Origin: Bacteroidales bacterium
GTDB taxonomy: Bacteria > Bacteroidota > Bacteroidia > Bacteroidales > Lentimicrobiaceae
DNA length: 64,000 bases
Direction: 5' to 3'
NCBI GenBank assembly: GCA_016709025.1
Contig: JADJEQ010000037.1
Location: 231,501 to 295,500, forward strand
Below the pieces are notes generated by a model, which saw only the letters and a program-made list of their open reading frames with translations, had not been told where the DNA came from and did not search any database. Each line of letters starts with the position of its first letter. Positions within the stretch are counted from its first letter, which is position 1. The position numbers and the translations under genes were made by a program. Shown piece after piece: positions 34,315 to 43,984 of this stretch.

Positions 34315-36510
34315 ATGTATAGAAAATACTTTTTAAGAAGTGTTTTGCTTCCCCTGTTCATACTTACTTTAACCGCATCAGGCCAGGAAAAGCAGGACAG
34401 CCTTCTGAATGTTCTAAGAAATTCAGCCAATGACACCAATAGAGTAAAAACCCTGAATGAGCTATCCATTTCTTTCCGCAATGCAGATTATAAAAAATCG
34501 CTGCAATATGCCGGTGAAGGCCTTCAACTGGCCAGGCAGCTCAACTACAAAAGAGGAATAGCACTCTCTCTCAGGAATTCAGGTTTGACCTGGTACCGTC
34601 AGAATGATTTTAAAAAGGCATCTGACTTCCTCGATCAATCATTTCTTATTTTGAAAGAGCTGGGCGACTCCGCCGGGATAGCCGGTTATTATGGTTCAGC
34701 AGGTGAGATCTATCTGAGGCAACAACTGTATGGCAATGCACTGAAATACTTTAGTCAATCACTGGAATTATACAAAAATACCGGAAATTTTAAAGGAGTC
34801 ATTCACAGCAACATCAATATCGGGCACACCTATTACAGCCAGGAGAAGTATGAAAAAGCCATGGAATTCTACATCAAGGCACTAAACCTGGCAGAGAAAA
34901 ACAAGGCAGGAAAAGAAATTGGCACCTGTTATATCAATGTAGCGAATATTCTCAATACGCAATCCGACTTTAAAGGGGCTATTCAATACCTGGGAAAATC
35001 TCTGGCAATATTTGAAGGAATGAATGACAAGTACAATATGGGCGTTTGTTACAATAATATTGCAGCCAATTACATAAATCAGGACAGTTTGAATCAGGCA
35101 ATGCTATATCTGGGGAAAGCACTTCAGATCTATATCGGAATTGAAGATAAAAAGGGACAGGCTGCATGCTATCTCAATATGGGCATCGTTTCGGATAAAA
35201 ATAATGAATACAGCAAAGCCAAAAACTACTACCTGTCAGCCCTCAGCATCAATGAAGCGCTCAGGGATAAGTATCGCATTACGACCTGCCTGGCAAACCT
35301 TTCCATCTCATACCTCAACCTGAAAGATTACAATGCAGTTATAGAATCCAGTGAACGCGGATTGATGATTGCCAAAGAAATCAATGTGTTCGATGCCCAG
35401 CGGGTTTTTTATAAAAGCTTGTCGGAAACCTACGACAGCCTGGGCAACTTTAAAAAAGCCTATGAATATTTTAAGTTGTTCAAACAGGTGGACGATAGCC
35501 TGGCCAGTGCCGACAACCGCAAGCAGGTTCTTGAACTTGAAGCAAGGTACAACAGCGAGAAAAAGGAGATCGAAATCAGCAATCTGACAAAAGACATTAA
35601 ACTTCAGGCCATTAAACTCGAAAAGAACCGCAACTTTCTGATCTTTTCAATTGTGATTATTTTACTGGTTTTGATTCTGCTACTTGTTTTTTACCGGCTC
35701 TATTCGCTGAAACTGAATTCATCAAGATTGCTGGCTCAGAAAAACGAGGAGCTTAAACTGATGAATCATACTCTTTCCGATTCTGAAGCTGCCTTGAAAG
35801 AACTGAATGCGACGAAAGACAAATTTTTCACCATCATCGCCCACGATATCAAAAATCCCCTGAGTGCTTACAGATCTATAACCAAAATGCTTTCAAACTC
35901 TTTCTATGAACTGAGCGAACAGCAAAAACTGGAGTATATCAGGGGAATCAACAGATCATCTGAAAACTTATACGAACTGTTTCAGAACCTGCTGCAATGG
36001 TCAACCTCACAATCCGGCACCCTTCAGTACAAGCCCCAGGAAATTGACCTGGGTATTCTTGCCTTCAAGGCCGTTACCCTGCTCCAGGAAAGCGCTGACA
36101 AAAAGAACATTCAGATCGCATTGAATGTTAAAACGGATACCTATGCGTGCGGGGATATAAATATGGTTTCGACCATCATGACCAACCTGCTGTCGAATGC
36201 CATCAAATATTCCGGCGAAGGAGGCGTGGTTGAAGTAAATGCCTCAGATGAGGGCAATTATATTAAAATTGCTGTTTCTGACAATGGCATCGGGATAACA
36301 GATGAGGATATTGAAAAATTATTCAGGGTTGAGATTGATCACAAAACCATCGGAGATTCGGAAGAAAAAGGCACCGGTATCGGTTTGATTCTCTGTAAGG
36401 AGTTTGTCTCGAGGAATGGGGGCAATATTTGGGTAGAAAGCACATTCGGGAAAGGCTCAACCTTTAATTTTACTTTGCCTAAAGATATGATAATCAAAGC
36501 CAACGCATAA
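34315..36510 (+). CDS. TPR-containing sensor histidine kinase
   Basis: A 731-residue kinase; the start at 34315 precedes a signal peptide (MYRKYFLRSVLLPLFILTLT). Residues about 30-400 form eight or so TPR repeats (GNALKYFSQSLELYKNTGN; YEKAMEFYIKALNLAEKN). A membrane helix follows at about 443-463 (FLIFSIVIILLVLILLLVF), then a coiled coil, HisKA with phosphoacceptor His510 in IIAHDIKNPLSAYRS, and HATPase_c (NLLSNAIKYSGEGG, VSDNGIGITDEDIEKLF, GTGIGLILCKEFV). The TPRs should lie in the periplasm. The NarL-type regulator gene begins 26 bp downstream. A HisKA-class kinase paired with a NarL regulator is less usual than a HisKA_3 pairing. Confidence 0.93.
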   Translation: MYRKYFLRSVLLPLFILTLTASGQEKQDSLLNVLRNSANDTNRVKTLNELSISFRNADYKKSLQYAGEGLQLARQLNYKRGIALSLRNSGLTWYRQNDFKKASDFLDQSFLILKELGDSAGIAGYYGSAGEIYLRQQLYGNALKYFSQSLELYKNTGNFKGVIHSNINIGHTYYSQEKYEKAMEFYIKALNLAEKNKAGKEIGTCYINVANILNTQSDFKGAIQYLGKSLAIFEGMNDKYNMGVCYNNIAANYINQDSLNQAMLYLGKALQIYIGIEDKKGQAACYLNMGIVSDKNNEYSKAKNYYLSALSINEALRDKYRITTCLANLSISYLNLKDYNAVIESSERGLMIAKEINVFDAQRVFYKSLSETYDSLGNFKKAYEYFKLFKQVDDSLASADNRKQVLELEARYNSEKKEIEISNLTKDIKLQAIKLEKNRNFLIFSIVIILLVLILLLVFYRLYSLKLNSSRLLAQKNEELKLMNHTLSDSEAALKELNATKDKFFTIIAHDIKNPLSAYRSITKMLSNSFYELSEQQKLEYIRGINRSSENLYELFQNLLQWSTSQSGTLQYKPQEIDLGILAFKAVTLLQESADKKNIQIALNVKTDTYACGDINMVSTIMTNLLSNAIKYSGEGGVVEVNASDEGNYIKIAVSDNGIGITDEDIEKLFRVEIDHKTIGDSEEKGTGIGLILCKEFVSRNGGNIWVESTFGKGSTFNFTLPKDMIIKANA

Positions 36511-36536
36511 AACAGACCGTTAACCTGAAACCAGCC

Positions 36537-37196
36537 ATGGAAACTATAAAGATCGTATTGATTGATGATCACAAGATCATCATGGATGGGATATCTTCGC
36601 TCCTCGTGAGTGAAGCAGGCATTGAAGTGATTGGCCAGGCGCTGAACAGCGATGAATTGTTTCATATTCTGGAAAACAGAAAAGCCGATATCGTGATGCT
36701 CGACATTTTCCTGCCCAAACCCATCGGCATCGAGATTCTGAAATCCCTGGTAAAAAAGTATGCGAAGATCAAAGTTATTATTTTGAGCGGCAACAATGAA
36801 GAAGACCTGATATCCAATGCGTTTCAGGCCGGTGCTTCAGGTTATCTAACTAAAAATGTTGAAAAGGACGAACTGATTGAAGCCATACAGGCGGTTTATC
36901 ATGGAGAACAATACATCAGCCGGTCGCTCGAAAAAAACCTGACCCGGAATTTCATTAAAAAAGCCACTTATGGCGATAAATTTGCCCACCACAAACTAAC
37001 CGGTCTTACATCAAGGGAAATCGAAATTATCAGGCTGCTTTCCGATGGCCTGGGCTATAAAGAGATTGCGGCACTCCTGGACATCAGCACCCGGACGGTA
37101 GAAACCCACAAAAACAATATCCTCGAAAAACTCGAATTGAAAAATACCATTGAGCTGGTTAAGTTTGCGATTAAGAACAAACTGATAGAATTGTGA
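36537..37196 (+). CDS. NarL/FixJ-family response regulator (paralogue 1)
   Basis: A 219-residue regulator with Asp10/Asp11, phosphoacceptor Asp56 in VMLDIFLPKP, Lys106, and a C-terminal LuxR helix-turn-helix (GLTSREIEIIRLLSDGL; ISTRTVETHKNNILEKLELK). It lies 26 bp after the TPR kinase and is its likely partner. A closely related 219-residue paralogue lies at 39513-40172 on the far side of a T9SS gene. Targets may include the neighbouring secreted-protein genes. Confidence 0.95.
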   Translation: METIKIVLIDDHKIIMDGISSLLVSEAGIEVIGQALNSDELFHILENRKADIVMLDIFLPKPIGIEILKSLVKKYAKIKVIILSGNNEEDLISNAFQAGASGYLTKNVEKDELIEAIQAVYHGEQYISRSLEKNLTRNFIKKATYGDKFAHHKLTGLTSREIEIIRLLSDGLGYKEIAALLDISTRTVETHKNNILEKLELKNTIELVKFAIKNKLIEL

Positions 37197-37240
37197 TTGT
37201 CAGACTTGTGTTATTTTTTCGGCTGGGACACGACCTGCTA

Positions 37241-37436
37241 ATCCGAAATCTGCAATCCGAAATCCGAAATCCGAACCGACCAAAGGGAGTTCACCGAAGG
37301 TAAATCCGAAATTGAATGTCCGTCCCTCGTCCCCCGTCTCTCGCCCCTTCTTCCTGAAATCCGAAATTGAATGATCGTCCCTCGTCCCAAGGGATCTTCC
37401 TGAAATCCGAAATCCAAAATCCGCAATCCGAAATTT
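37241..37436. repeat. ATCCGAAATCCG-type repeats
   Basis: Degenerate AATCCGAAATCCGCAATCCG units run at 37241-37280 and 37356-37436 around CCGACCAAAGGGAGTTCACC, which occurs as its reverse complement at about 60322-60350 within the same kind of repeat. CGTCCCTCGTCCC segments match those in the 10.4-11.3 kb tract. No gene is supported between 37197 and 37623. Confidence 0.75.
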
Positions 37437-37577
37437 TTTACTTTGAATAACCCGGTGTAATTCCCCTACCAATCCCTCCGCTAATTTCCCTATTGTTTCG
37501 TACCTCTCTGTGAAACTAAATTTGCGATGTCTCTTTTAAACTTAACACGAATATAACACGCTGTTAATGTTTGCCTG

Positions 37578-37623
37578 ATATCACCCGAAAAACCCGTAAC
37601 AACAATTTATAAAACCAGGAAAC
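37578..37623 (+). promoter_or_regulatory. shared 5' leader motif, copy 1
   Basis: ATATCACCCGAAAAACCCG, TAACAACAATTTATAAAACC and AGGAAAC lead straight to the ATG. A closely similar leader precedes the cupredoxin-BACON gene (51574-51662) and a shortened one precedes the gene at 40405 (40377-40404). It may be a common 5' untranslated element or regulator site. Confidence 0.5.
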
Positions 37624-39381
37624 ATGAAAAAAATCATTACTTTCATTTTGGCGTCATTACTCAGCATGGTTGTAATGGCTCAGCAACCCCAGTTCGAATG
37701 GGCAAAACGGTTCGGCGGTATGGGTGCTGACGGTGGAATGTCAATCGCTTTGGATAATGCCGGGAATGTTTACACAGCCGGGTATATGTCTGACACAGTT
37801 GAATTCACCATCGGAGCTGATACCCTTCAATTGGTTTCGGCTGATGGCTCTGCCGATATAATCGTTACCAAACAGGATGCCGATGGAAATTTTATCTGGG
37901 CGAAACAAATGAGTGGCCCCATGGGCAGTAACGCCAATTACATTGCTGTGGACGGGCTCGGTAACCTCGTAATTACAGGCTCATTCACCGAAACGGTTGA
38001 CTTTGATCCGGGTCCGGATGTTTTTGAGATGACTGCTGTCTATAGAGACATCTTTATTGTTTCGCTGACTACTGACGGAGAGTTTTTATGGGCAAAGCAA
38101 ATTCAAAGTGAATATGATGACAATGGGCAAACCATAGCCATCGACCCGGTGGATGGAAGCATCCTTGTTACCGGATATTTCACCGGAGCCGCCGATTTTG
38201 ATCCGGGACAAGGAACCTTCGAACTCTCGCCGTCTTATCTGGGTAATTATGATCTGTTCCTGTTAAAACTGGATGTGAACGGTGATTTTACCTGGGCCGT
38301 GAGAATTGGAGCCGATAACTTTGATGCCGGGATGGGAGTTGCCGTGAATTCCAACAGCGAAGTTTTGCTGACCGGCTTTTTTGCAGGAACGGTTGATTTT
38401 GACCCGGGTGTTGATGTGTATGAAATGGTGGCTTCTTATGGAGATCAGCTTGGTTATGGGGATGGCTTTGTATGCAAATTAGGTCCTGACGGAAGGTTCC
38501 TGTGGGCCAGGCAGTTTGGCGCGGAAGCCGATGACTGGGCTTATTCCATTGCCGTTGATGACAATGGGAATAGCTATTCTACAGGAATGTTTAATGGTTC
38601 TGTCGACTTTGATCCGGGAGCTGGTGAAACGATACTCACCTCGGAAGGCTGGGATGTGCAAATCTGGAAATTGGATACGGATGGCAACCTGGTTTGGGTC
38701 AGAGATATTGTACGTGGTCCTTCAGAAGCCTGGGGAAATGCCATTACTGTAGACAATTCCGGCAATCCGTATGTTACAGGGTTTTTTCATGGGACTGCTG
38801 ATTTTAATCCGGGCGAAGGCGTTTACAATTTAACCGCAGGCGCACATTGGGAAATTTTTATCAGTAAAGTAACCACAACCGGCAACTTTTCATGGGCCGT
38901 AGTGATGGGAGGCAATACATGGTATGATCTGAATACCCAACAGGGCAATGGTATCGTTGTTGATGATGACGAGAATGTATACTCAACCGGCACTTTCGAA
39001 TCGTTCACCGATTTTGATCCGGGTGCTCCCATATTTTACCTGCAGGCAGAACTCATTCTTCAAACCATGTTCTATTACGAAGATGCCTACATCCATAAGA
39101 TGAGCCAGACACCGGTTGGCGTAGAGGAAAATCCTATCAACCGCAATGGCTTCACCCTTTATCCCAATCCTGTACAAGACAATCTCACCATAGATCTCAA
39201 AACCGCCTATGCACAGGTTGAAGCAAGCCTGCTGGATATTACCGGCAAATTGATATCAACAGGTAGTTTCACCAATACCAGTCTGATCAATATCAGCATG
39301 GATGTAGATCCCGGTATTTATATCATTCAATTGAATGACCCGAATGGAATGAATGTTTACTTCAAGGTTGTAAAAGAATAA
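37624..39381 (+). CDS. T9SS-sorted propeller protein with FDPG repeats
   Basis: A 585-residue secreted protein. Signal peptide MKKIITFILASLLSMVVMAQ; then eight or so repeats of about 60-65 residues with the pattern GNVYTAGYFxGTVDFDPGxxxxxLxxxGxxDIFVxKLDxDGNFxWA, resembling SBBP/propeller repeats with acidic, possibly calcium-binding FDPG loops; and a C-terminal type IX sorting domain (LYPNPVQDNLTIDLK; PGIYIIQLND). It should be surface-exposed or released. It lies between two paralogous NarL regulators, and its leader is shared with two other secreted-protein genes. The substrate or ligand is unknown. Confidence 0.88.
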   Translation: MKKIITFILASLLSMVVMAQQPQFEWAKRFGGMGADGGMSIALDNAGNVYTAGYMSDTVEFTIGADTLQLVSADGSADIIVTKQDADGNFIWAKQMSGPMGSNANYIAVDGLGNLVITGSFTETVDFDPGPDVFEMTAVYRDIFIVSLTTDGEFLWAKQIQSEYDDNGQTIAIDPVDGSILVTGYFTGAADFDPGQGTFELSPSYLGNYDLFLLKLDVNGDFTWAVRIGADNFDAGMGVAVNSNSEVLLTGFFAGTVDFDPGVDVYEMVASYGDQLGYGDGFVCKLGPDGRFLWARQFGAEADDWAYSIAVDDNGNSYSTGMFNGSVDFDPGAGETILTSEGWDVQIWKLDTDGNLVWVRDIVRGPSEAWGNAITVDNSGNPYVTGFFHGTADFNPGEGVYNLTAGAHWEIFISKVTTTGNFSWAVVMGGNTWYDLNTQQGNGIVVDDDENVYSTGTFESFTDFDPGAPIFYLQAELILQTMFYYEDAYIHKMSQTPVGVEENPINRNGFTLYPNPVQDNLTIDLKTAYAQVEASLLDITGKLISTGSFTNTSLINISMDVDPGIYIIQLNDPNGMNVYFKVVKE

Positions 39382-39512
39382 GTTCATCATTTGTGGGAAC
39401 TCCTGCAGGTTATTCACCAAAAGGAATAAGGTTCAAAGACTTAGGATTCTGAATTGAATATTACTACCACAATGAACCACCCTGTTAACTTGAATATGAT
39501 ATTAATTGCCGG

Positions 39513-40172
39513 ATGGAAAAGATAAACATTGTGCTGGTGGATGATCACAAGATCATCATGGAGGGGATATCCGCATTGCTGAATGATGAAGAGGGCATTG
39601 AGGTGGTTGGACAGGCTACGAACAGCGATGAATTATTCAATCTTCTTAAGAACCATGTAGTACACATTGTTTTACTCGACATCTTTTTGCCTAAGCCCGT
39701 AGGGATTGAAATTCTGAAATCTGTGCTGAAGCAATATCCTGACATCAGAGTAATCCTCCTGACAGGAAACGATGAAGAGGTGTTGATTTCCAATGCTTTC
39801 CAGGCAGGCGGTTCAGGTTACCTGACCAAAGGTGTTGAAAAGGCGGAACTGATTGAAGCCATTTATTCAGTCAATACAGGTGGGCAGTATGTAAGCAGAT
39901 CCCTCGAAAAAAGCCTGACCCGGAATTTCATAAAGAATGCCAGGGAGGGCGACAAGTTTGCACTCTATAAACAATCCGGTCTCACCGCCAGGGGAAAAGA
40001 AATTATAAGGTATCTGAGTGATGGATTGAGTTACAAGGAAGTTGCCGGTCAACTCGACATAAGCACCAGAACGGTTGAAGCGCACAAGAACAACATACTC
40101 GAAAAACTCGAACTGAAGAATACGATTGAACTCGTTAAGTATGCCATTAAGAATAAACTGGTTGAATTGTAA
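39513..40172 (+). CDS. NarL/FixJ-family response regulator (paralogue 2)
   Basis: A 219-residue regulator that aligns without gaps to the one at 36537-37196. The receiver is intact (Asp10/11, Asp56 in VLLDIFLPKP, Lys106). In the LuxR domain the otherwise conserved Glu after the arginine of LTxRE is Gly161 (GLTARGKEIIRYLSDGL versus GLTSREIEIIRLLSDGL), while the recognition helix (ISTRTVEAHKNNILEKLELK) is kept. No kinase gene is adjacent, so it may share the upstream TPR kinase. It is probably a duplication that has begun to diverge. Confidence 0.93.
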   Translation: MEKINIVLVDDHKIIMEGISALLNDEEGIEVVGQATNSDELFNLLKNHVVHIVLLDIFLPKPVGIEILKSVLKQYPDIRVILLTGNDEEVLISNAFQAGGSGYLTKGVEKAELIEAIYSVNTGGQYVSRSLEKSLTRNFIKNAREGDKFALYKQSGLTARGKEIIRYLSDGLSYKEVAGQLDISTRTVEAHKNNILEKLELKNTIELVKYAIKNKLVEL

Positions 40173-40290
40173 AACACTGTTTAACTACTTTTCAACCGGA
40201 CTCACGATTCAGCCGACTCTGCGATTGACAAATCAAAAACCAATATCGTTTAGTAATGGTTTTGTATTTGAAAAAAAATGGAATAAATAT

Positions 40291-40336
40291 CCTTCGACTA
40301 CGCTCAGGATGACTGTCAGTCTGAGCGTAGTCGAAG
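40291..40336. repeat. CTTCGACTACGCTCAG hairpin
   Basis: CTTCGACTACGCTCAG (40292-40307) and its exact complement CTGAGCGTAGTCGAAG (40321-40336) enclose a 13-base loop. This is a compact member of the family at 31835-31933. It lies 119 bp after the response regulator and could terminate transcription. Confidence 0.75.
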
Positions 40337-40376
40337 ACAAATTCTTTAACTGACTAACATTTAATTAAAAACTTAA

Positions 40377-40404
40377 ATATCACCATTTACAAAACCAGAA
40401 AACC
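40377..40404 (+). promoter_or_regulatory. shared 5' leader motif, copy 2 (shortened)
   Basis: ATATCACC at 40377-40384 is followed by ATTTACAAAACCAGAAAACC directly before the ATG. It matches the two ends of the leader at 37578 but lacks its middle AAAACCCnTAACAA portion. Confidence 0.4.
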
Positions 40405-43400
40405 ATGAGAAGAAAATCTACAATCTTCGGCCTTATGCTCACGTTGGCAATCATTCTGATGGCTGACGCTGCATTTTCTCAGGCCCGGAATGCTGTCAGA
40501 GACCGGGAGAATGTGACCCTTTCCCAGACCGGGCTTACTCAAAATGTGCTGCCGGTATTAAAATCGACCAGCACCACGATCCTTTCAGAAACATTTGATG
40601 CCACAACCTTCCCTCCTACCGGTTGGTCCACAGCAAACCCCGATGGCGGAACCGGTTGGAACAGAGGTGAAGTGGGCACTACACCCATTCCGGGATGGAA
40701 CGGAGGAATCATTACTTCTCCATTTGCGGGTGCCGGTGTGGCCTATTGTACCTGGAACACAGGCGGGGAATTCTCAAGTGATCAGTATCTGATTACTCCC
40801 CAGATTACTTTACCTGCTGGTCAGCGACTTGACTTCTGGTTGCAGAAATGGCCCGATGCTTATATGGATTCCGTGCAGGTTCTGATTTCAACAACAGGAA
40901 ATCAGGCCGAAGATTTTACAACAGTGCTGGCCGACTATATATTACCGTGGTACACCGGCAATACGGAATGGGCCCATCACAGCATCGATCTTTCAGCCTA
41001 TTCAGGGCAGGCTGTTTACCTTGCTTTCCGTGAATATTCGGCTTCCAACTCATATACCGCTGTCGTTTTTATCGACCAGGTTTCGGTAGGTGACGCACCC
41101 ATTGAACCCATTGCCTACGTAAATTATTCGTCGGCCGATTTCGGAACCATTGATGTTGGTCAGTCTTCAACACTTGCGGGCTTCGGGATTACCAATATAG
41201 GTGCCGGCACACTTACGGCCACCAGCGTTACTTTTTCAAACCCGGCATTTACATCCGGTTTTAATCCCGGAGATGTTGCCCTTGAAGCTGAAGAAACCTA
41301 TACCTTCGACATCACCTATACGCCTACAGCCACCGCAAATGATGAGTGCATCATGACGATAGTAACCAATGGAGGAACCGTCGAAATTGAACTTACCGGG
41401 GTAGGGTATCAGTTACCTGAAGGCATGATACAGGTTGGACATGAAAACTACTTTGGTTTAGGCTTACCCATGGACCCAAGTTGGGGATACACCTATTCGC
41501 AGTCAATTTACAAGCAGAGCGATATCAACATGGCAGGTGAGCGCATAACCAAAATTCAATACCGATATTACCATGATTCGGATATTCCGATCGATCCTTA
41601 TACTGATCATATCCGGATATTCATGGCTCATACCCCCGCCAATACCCTCGAAACCTGGATACCTATATCCGAAATGGTTGAAGTTTATAATGGAACCATT
41701 ACCTGCCCGGGACATGGGGATAAGTGGATCGAGCTTACCCTCACCTTCCCTTTTGCCTATAATAATGTGGATAATCTGGTGGTGGCTTTCAGCGAGGATA
41801 CCCCGGGTTTACGTTCATGGGAGGATTATTTCATAGGGAGTGCAAGCGAAGGGGTTGTTTCCATGCGCATACGGGAAGATATTCCGATCGATATAAACAA
41901 CCCACCTTTACCGCAGTATGGATTTATTGAAGGATTTCCGAACATCCGCATGCAGTTTGAAGCCTTACCACCCGAGCCTGTGATTGTGGTATTACCAACA
42001 ACCATCAATTTTGGCTATCTTGAAATAAACAAAGCGGACACAGCTCAGGTTACCTTTTCTAATTTTGGTGGTGTTGATCTGAATATCACCGGAGTTACAG
42101 GCCTTTCAGACCCATATAGCATAGAAACTTCTGTGCTCACCGTTGCGCCGGGAGCAACTTCGGAGCCCGTTACCATTTATTTTAATCCAACCACAACCGG
42201 CTGGCACAACCAGGAACCGGCATTTACCAGCAATGCTGCCAATACAAACAATACAACAGCTTTGTCAGGATATTGCTTTCCCGATCCGGCCATCAATGTA
42301 TTCCCTTATACGATGGGATTCGAAGGAAACGACGACATCTTCCCTGCCTATGGCTGGGTCACCAATGGGTGGTATCAGGGACTGATCCCTCATGCCGGAA
42401 ATTATTCGGCCGGCGTACCGGAATGGACAGCCGGAGAGCATACCATGATGAGTCCGTTTATCCACCTGCCGGATAGTATGAGGATCACCTTCTGGTGGGC
42501 CGACAACAACAATGATTTCCCTGGTGAAAAATCTCTCAGTTCCAGAGGACCACTGGTGATTGGCCAGGATACCACCTTTTTTGAGGCTTCAGTTGACCAT
42601 GGTACAACCTGGACAAACCTTCTAACCCTCTCCGCCCCTTCAGCCGAACAATGGCACAAAGAATGGGTTGACCTCGGTGCATTTGCCGGTGACAGCCTGT
42701 TGCTTCGTTGGCGGGATGTTACCAATGGCGATTATTATGTTGCCAAAGGCGTTGCGCTTGACGAGGTTGTTATAGAGTTTAACAATCCTGATCCACAGAT
42801 ATTTGCGAATGAAAACGAATGGGATGCCAGTGTGATTCTTGTTGGAGACAGCGCAATCTCAGGGCCGGTATTTTCAATTCAAAACGTTGAAGGCGGAATA
42901 CTCACCGTTTCTTCAATCACCGACCTTACCGGTACCGACTTTGAAACCACCTTCGAACCATCAGGAGTTTCACTTGGGCTGGGTGAAACCTATCACTTTG
43001 GATTCAAATACTATGGCAATGATTTAGGGATTGACAATGCTGTATTCCAGATAATTACCAATGGAGGCACCGCAAGTATCAATCTTACCGGAGAGGCCGC
43101 TACCATTGGTGAGTTTACCAGCGAAAGTTTTGATGGAGAAATATTCCCTCCTCTTGGCTGGAAAAACATTGATGTGGATGGTGATGGTTATATGTGGAGA
43201 CATGCCAATGATCCAACAGTACCTTTTTATTCCACTCATTCAGGAATTGGGTGCGCTTATTCATCCTCATGGGACTGGGCCATATTATTTCCGGATAACT
43301 ACTTTATCACGCCTGAATTTACAGTAACCGATCAGAAGAATGCACTTGTATGGTGGGTTAGCCCGCATGGGGGATCGCTGAATGACCACTATTCAGTTGA

Positions 43401-43857
43401 GATCTCCAACGGAAGTTTTGATCCCGCTGACTTTACCATTCTTTACGAGGAGACCATCCAGGAAGATGCCTGGGTACAACACTACCTCGACCTTTCAGCC
43501 TATGAAGGACAAATGGCAAGGATCGCCTTCCACCACAAATGGAGCACCCAGAAGTGGCACGTAAAACTGGACGATGTTTCGGTGATTCCGATAGAAACGG
43601 TTAGCGTAAAGGAGAACTCTCCAGAAATAGTGGTGAATGTCTACCCCAACCCTGCACTTGATCATTTCGTCTTAAATTCCACAGAAGTGATTAAAAAAGT
43701 ATTGGTTTTCAATACAATGGGAGCTCTTATCAGCTCAATGGAATTAAATAATGTTTCATACAATATCAATTGCAGCACTTTTTCCCAGGGTCTGTATATC
43801 CTTAGAATAGAGACCAGCAAAGGTGTGGTTACCAAACGGGTAAGCGTCATCAGGTAA
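40405..43857 (+). CDS. large T9SS-sorted protein with cleaved-adhesin (choice-of-anchor J) and Hydin-like domains
   Basis: An 1150-residue secreted protein. Signal peptide (MRRKSTIFGLMLTLAIILMA, cleavage near AFSQ). Three jelly-roll segments of the choice-of-anchor J/cleaved-adhesin type are seen at about 60-230 (ETFDATTFPPTGWSTANPDG), 630-800 (DDIFPAYGWVTNGWY) and 905-1070 (ESFDGEIFPPLGWKNIDVDG). They alternate with ASPM-SPD2-Hydin-like sandwich domains (DFGTIDVGQSSTLAGFGITN; NFGYLEINKADTAQVTFSNF). A type IX sorting domain ends the protein (VNVYPNPALDHFVLNST; QGLYILRIETSKG). It resembles adhesins or surface enzymes without a catalytic domain. It is convergent with the T9SS gene at 43985. Confidence 0.88.
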   Translation: MRRKSTIFGLMLTLAIILMADAAFSQARNAVRDRENVTLSQTGLTQNVLPVLKSTSTTILSETFDATTFPPTGWSTANPDGGTGWNRGEVGTTPIPGWNGGIITSPFAGAGVAYCTWNTGGEFSSDQYLITPQITLPAGQRLDFWLQKWPDAYMDSVQVLISTTGNQAEDFTTVLADYILPWYTGNTEWAHHSIDLSAYSGQAVYLAFREYSASNSYTAVVFIDQVSVGDAPIEPIAYVNYSSADFGTIDVGQSSTLAGFGITNIGAGTLTATSVTFSNPAFTSGFNPGDVALEAEETYTFDITYTPTATANDECIMTIVTNGGTVEIELTGVGYQLPEGMIQVGHENYFGLGLPMDPSWGYTYSQSIYKQSDINMAGERITKIQYRYYHDSDIPIDPYTDHIRIFMAHTPANTLETWIPISEMVEVYNGTITCPGHGDKWIELTLTFPFAYNNVDNLVVAFSEDTPGLRSWEDYFIGSASEGVVSMRIREDIPIDINNPPLPQYGFIEGFPNIRMQFEALPPEPVIVVLPTTINFGYLEINKADTAQVTFSNFGGVDLNITGVTGLSDPYSIETSVLTVAPGATSEPVTIYFNPTTTGWHNQEPAFTSNAANTNNTTALSGYCFPDPAINVFPYTMGFEGNDDIFPAYGWVTNGWYQGLIPHAGNYSAGVPEWTAGEHTMMSPFIHLPDSMRITFWWADNNNDFPGEKSLSSRGPLVIGQDTTFFEASVDHGTTWTNLLTLSAPSAEQWHKEWVDLGAFAGDSLLLRWRDVTNGDYYVAKGVALDEVVIEFNNPDPQIFANENEWDASVILVGDSAISGPVFSIQNVEGGILTVSSITDLTGTDFETTFEPSGVSLGLGETYHFGFKYYGNDLGIDNAVFQIITNGGTASINLTGEAATIGEFTSESFDGEIFPPLGWKNIDVDGDGYMWRHANDPTVPFYSTHSGIGCAYSSSWDWAILFPDNYFITPEFTVTDQKNALVWWVSPHGGSLNDHYSVEISNGSFDPADFTILYEETIQEDAWVQHYLDLSAYEGQMARIAFHHKWSTQKWHVKLDDVSVIPIETVSVKENSPEIVVNVYPNPALDHFVLNSTEVIKKVLVFNTMGALISSMELNNVSYNINCSTFSQGLYILRIETSKGVVTKRVSVIR

Positions 43858-43898
43858 GAATCTGCTCATCTTTATTAACCGGGATTGTCAGCATGATT

Positions 43899-43946
43899 GA
43901 AAGCAGATGTAGGGACACGACATGTCGTGTCCCTACATCTGCTTTC
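43899..43946. repeat. ACGACATGTCGT palindrome, copy 5, perfect 48 bp
   Basis: The core at 43911-43934 (AGGGACACGACATGTCGTGTCCCT) is extended by GAAAGCAGATGT and ACATCTGCTTTC, which are exact complements, giving a perfect 48-bp palindrome between two convergent T9SS genes. It probably serves as a bidirectional terminator, although there is no T-run. Confidence 0.88.
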
Positions 43947-43984
43947 TGACAGAGTCAGAATTCTTATGGGATGAAGACTATTTG

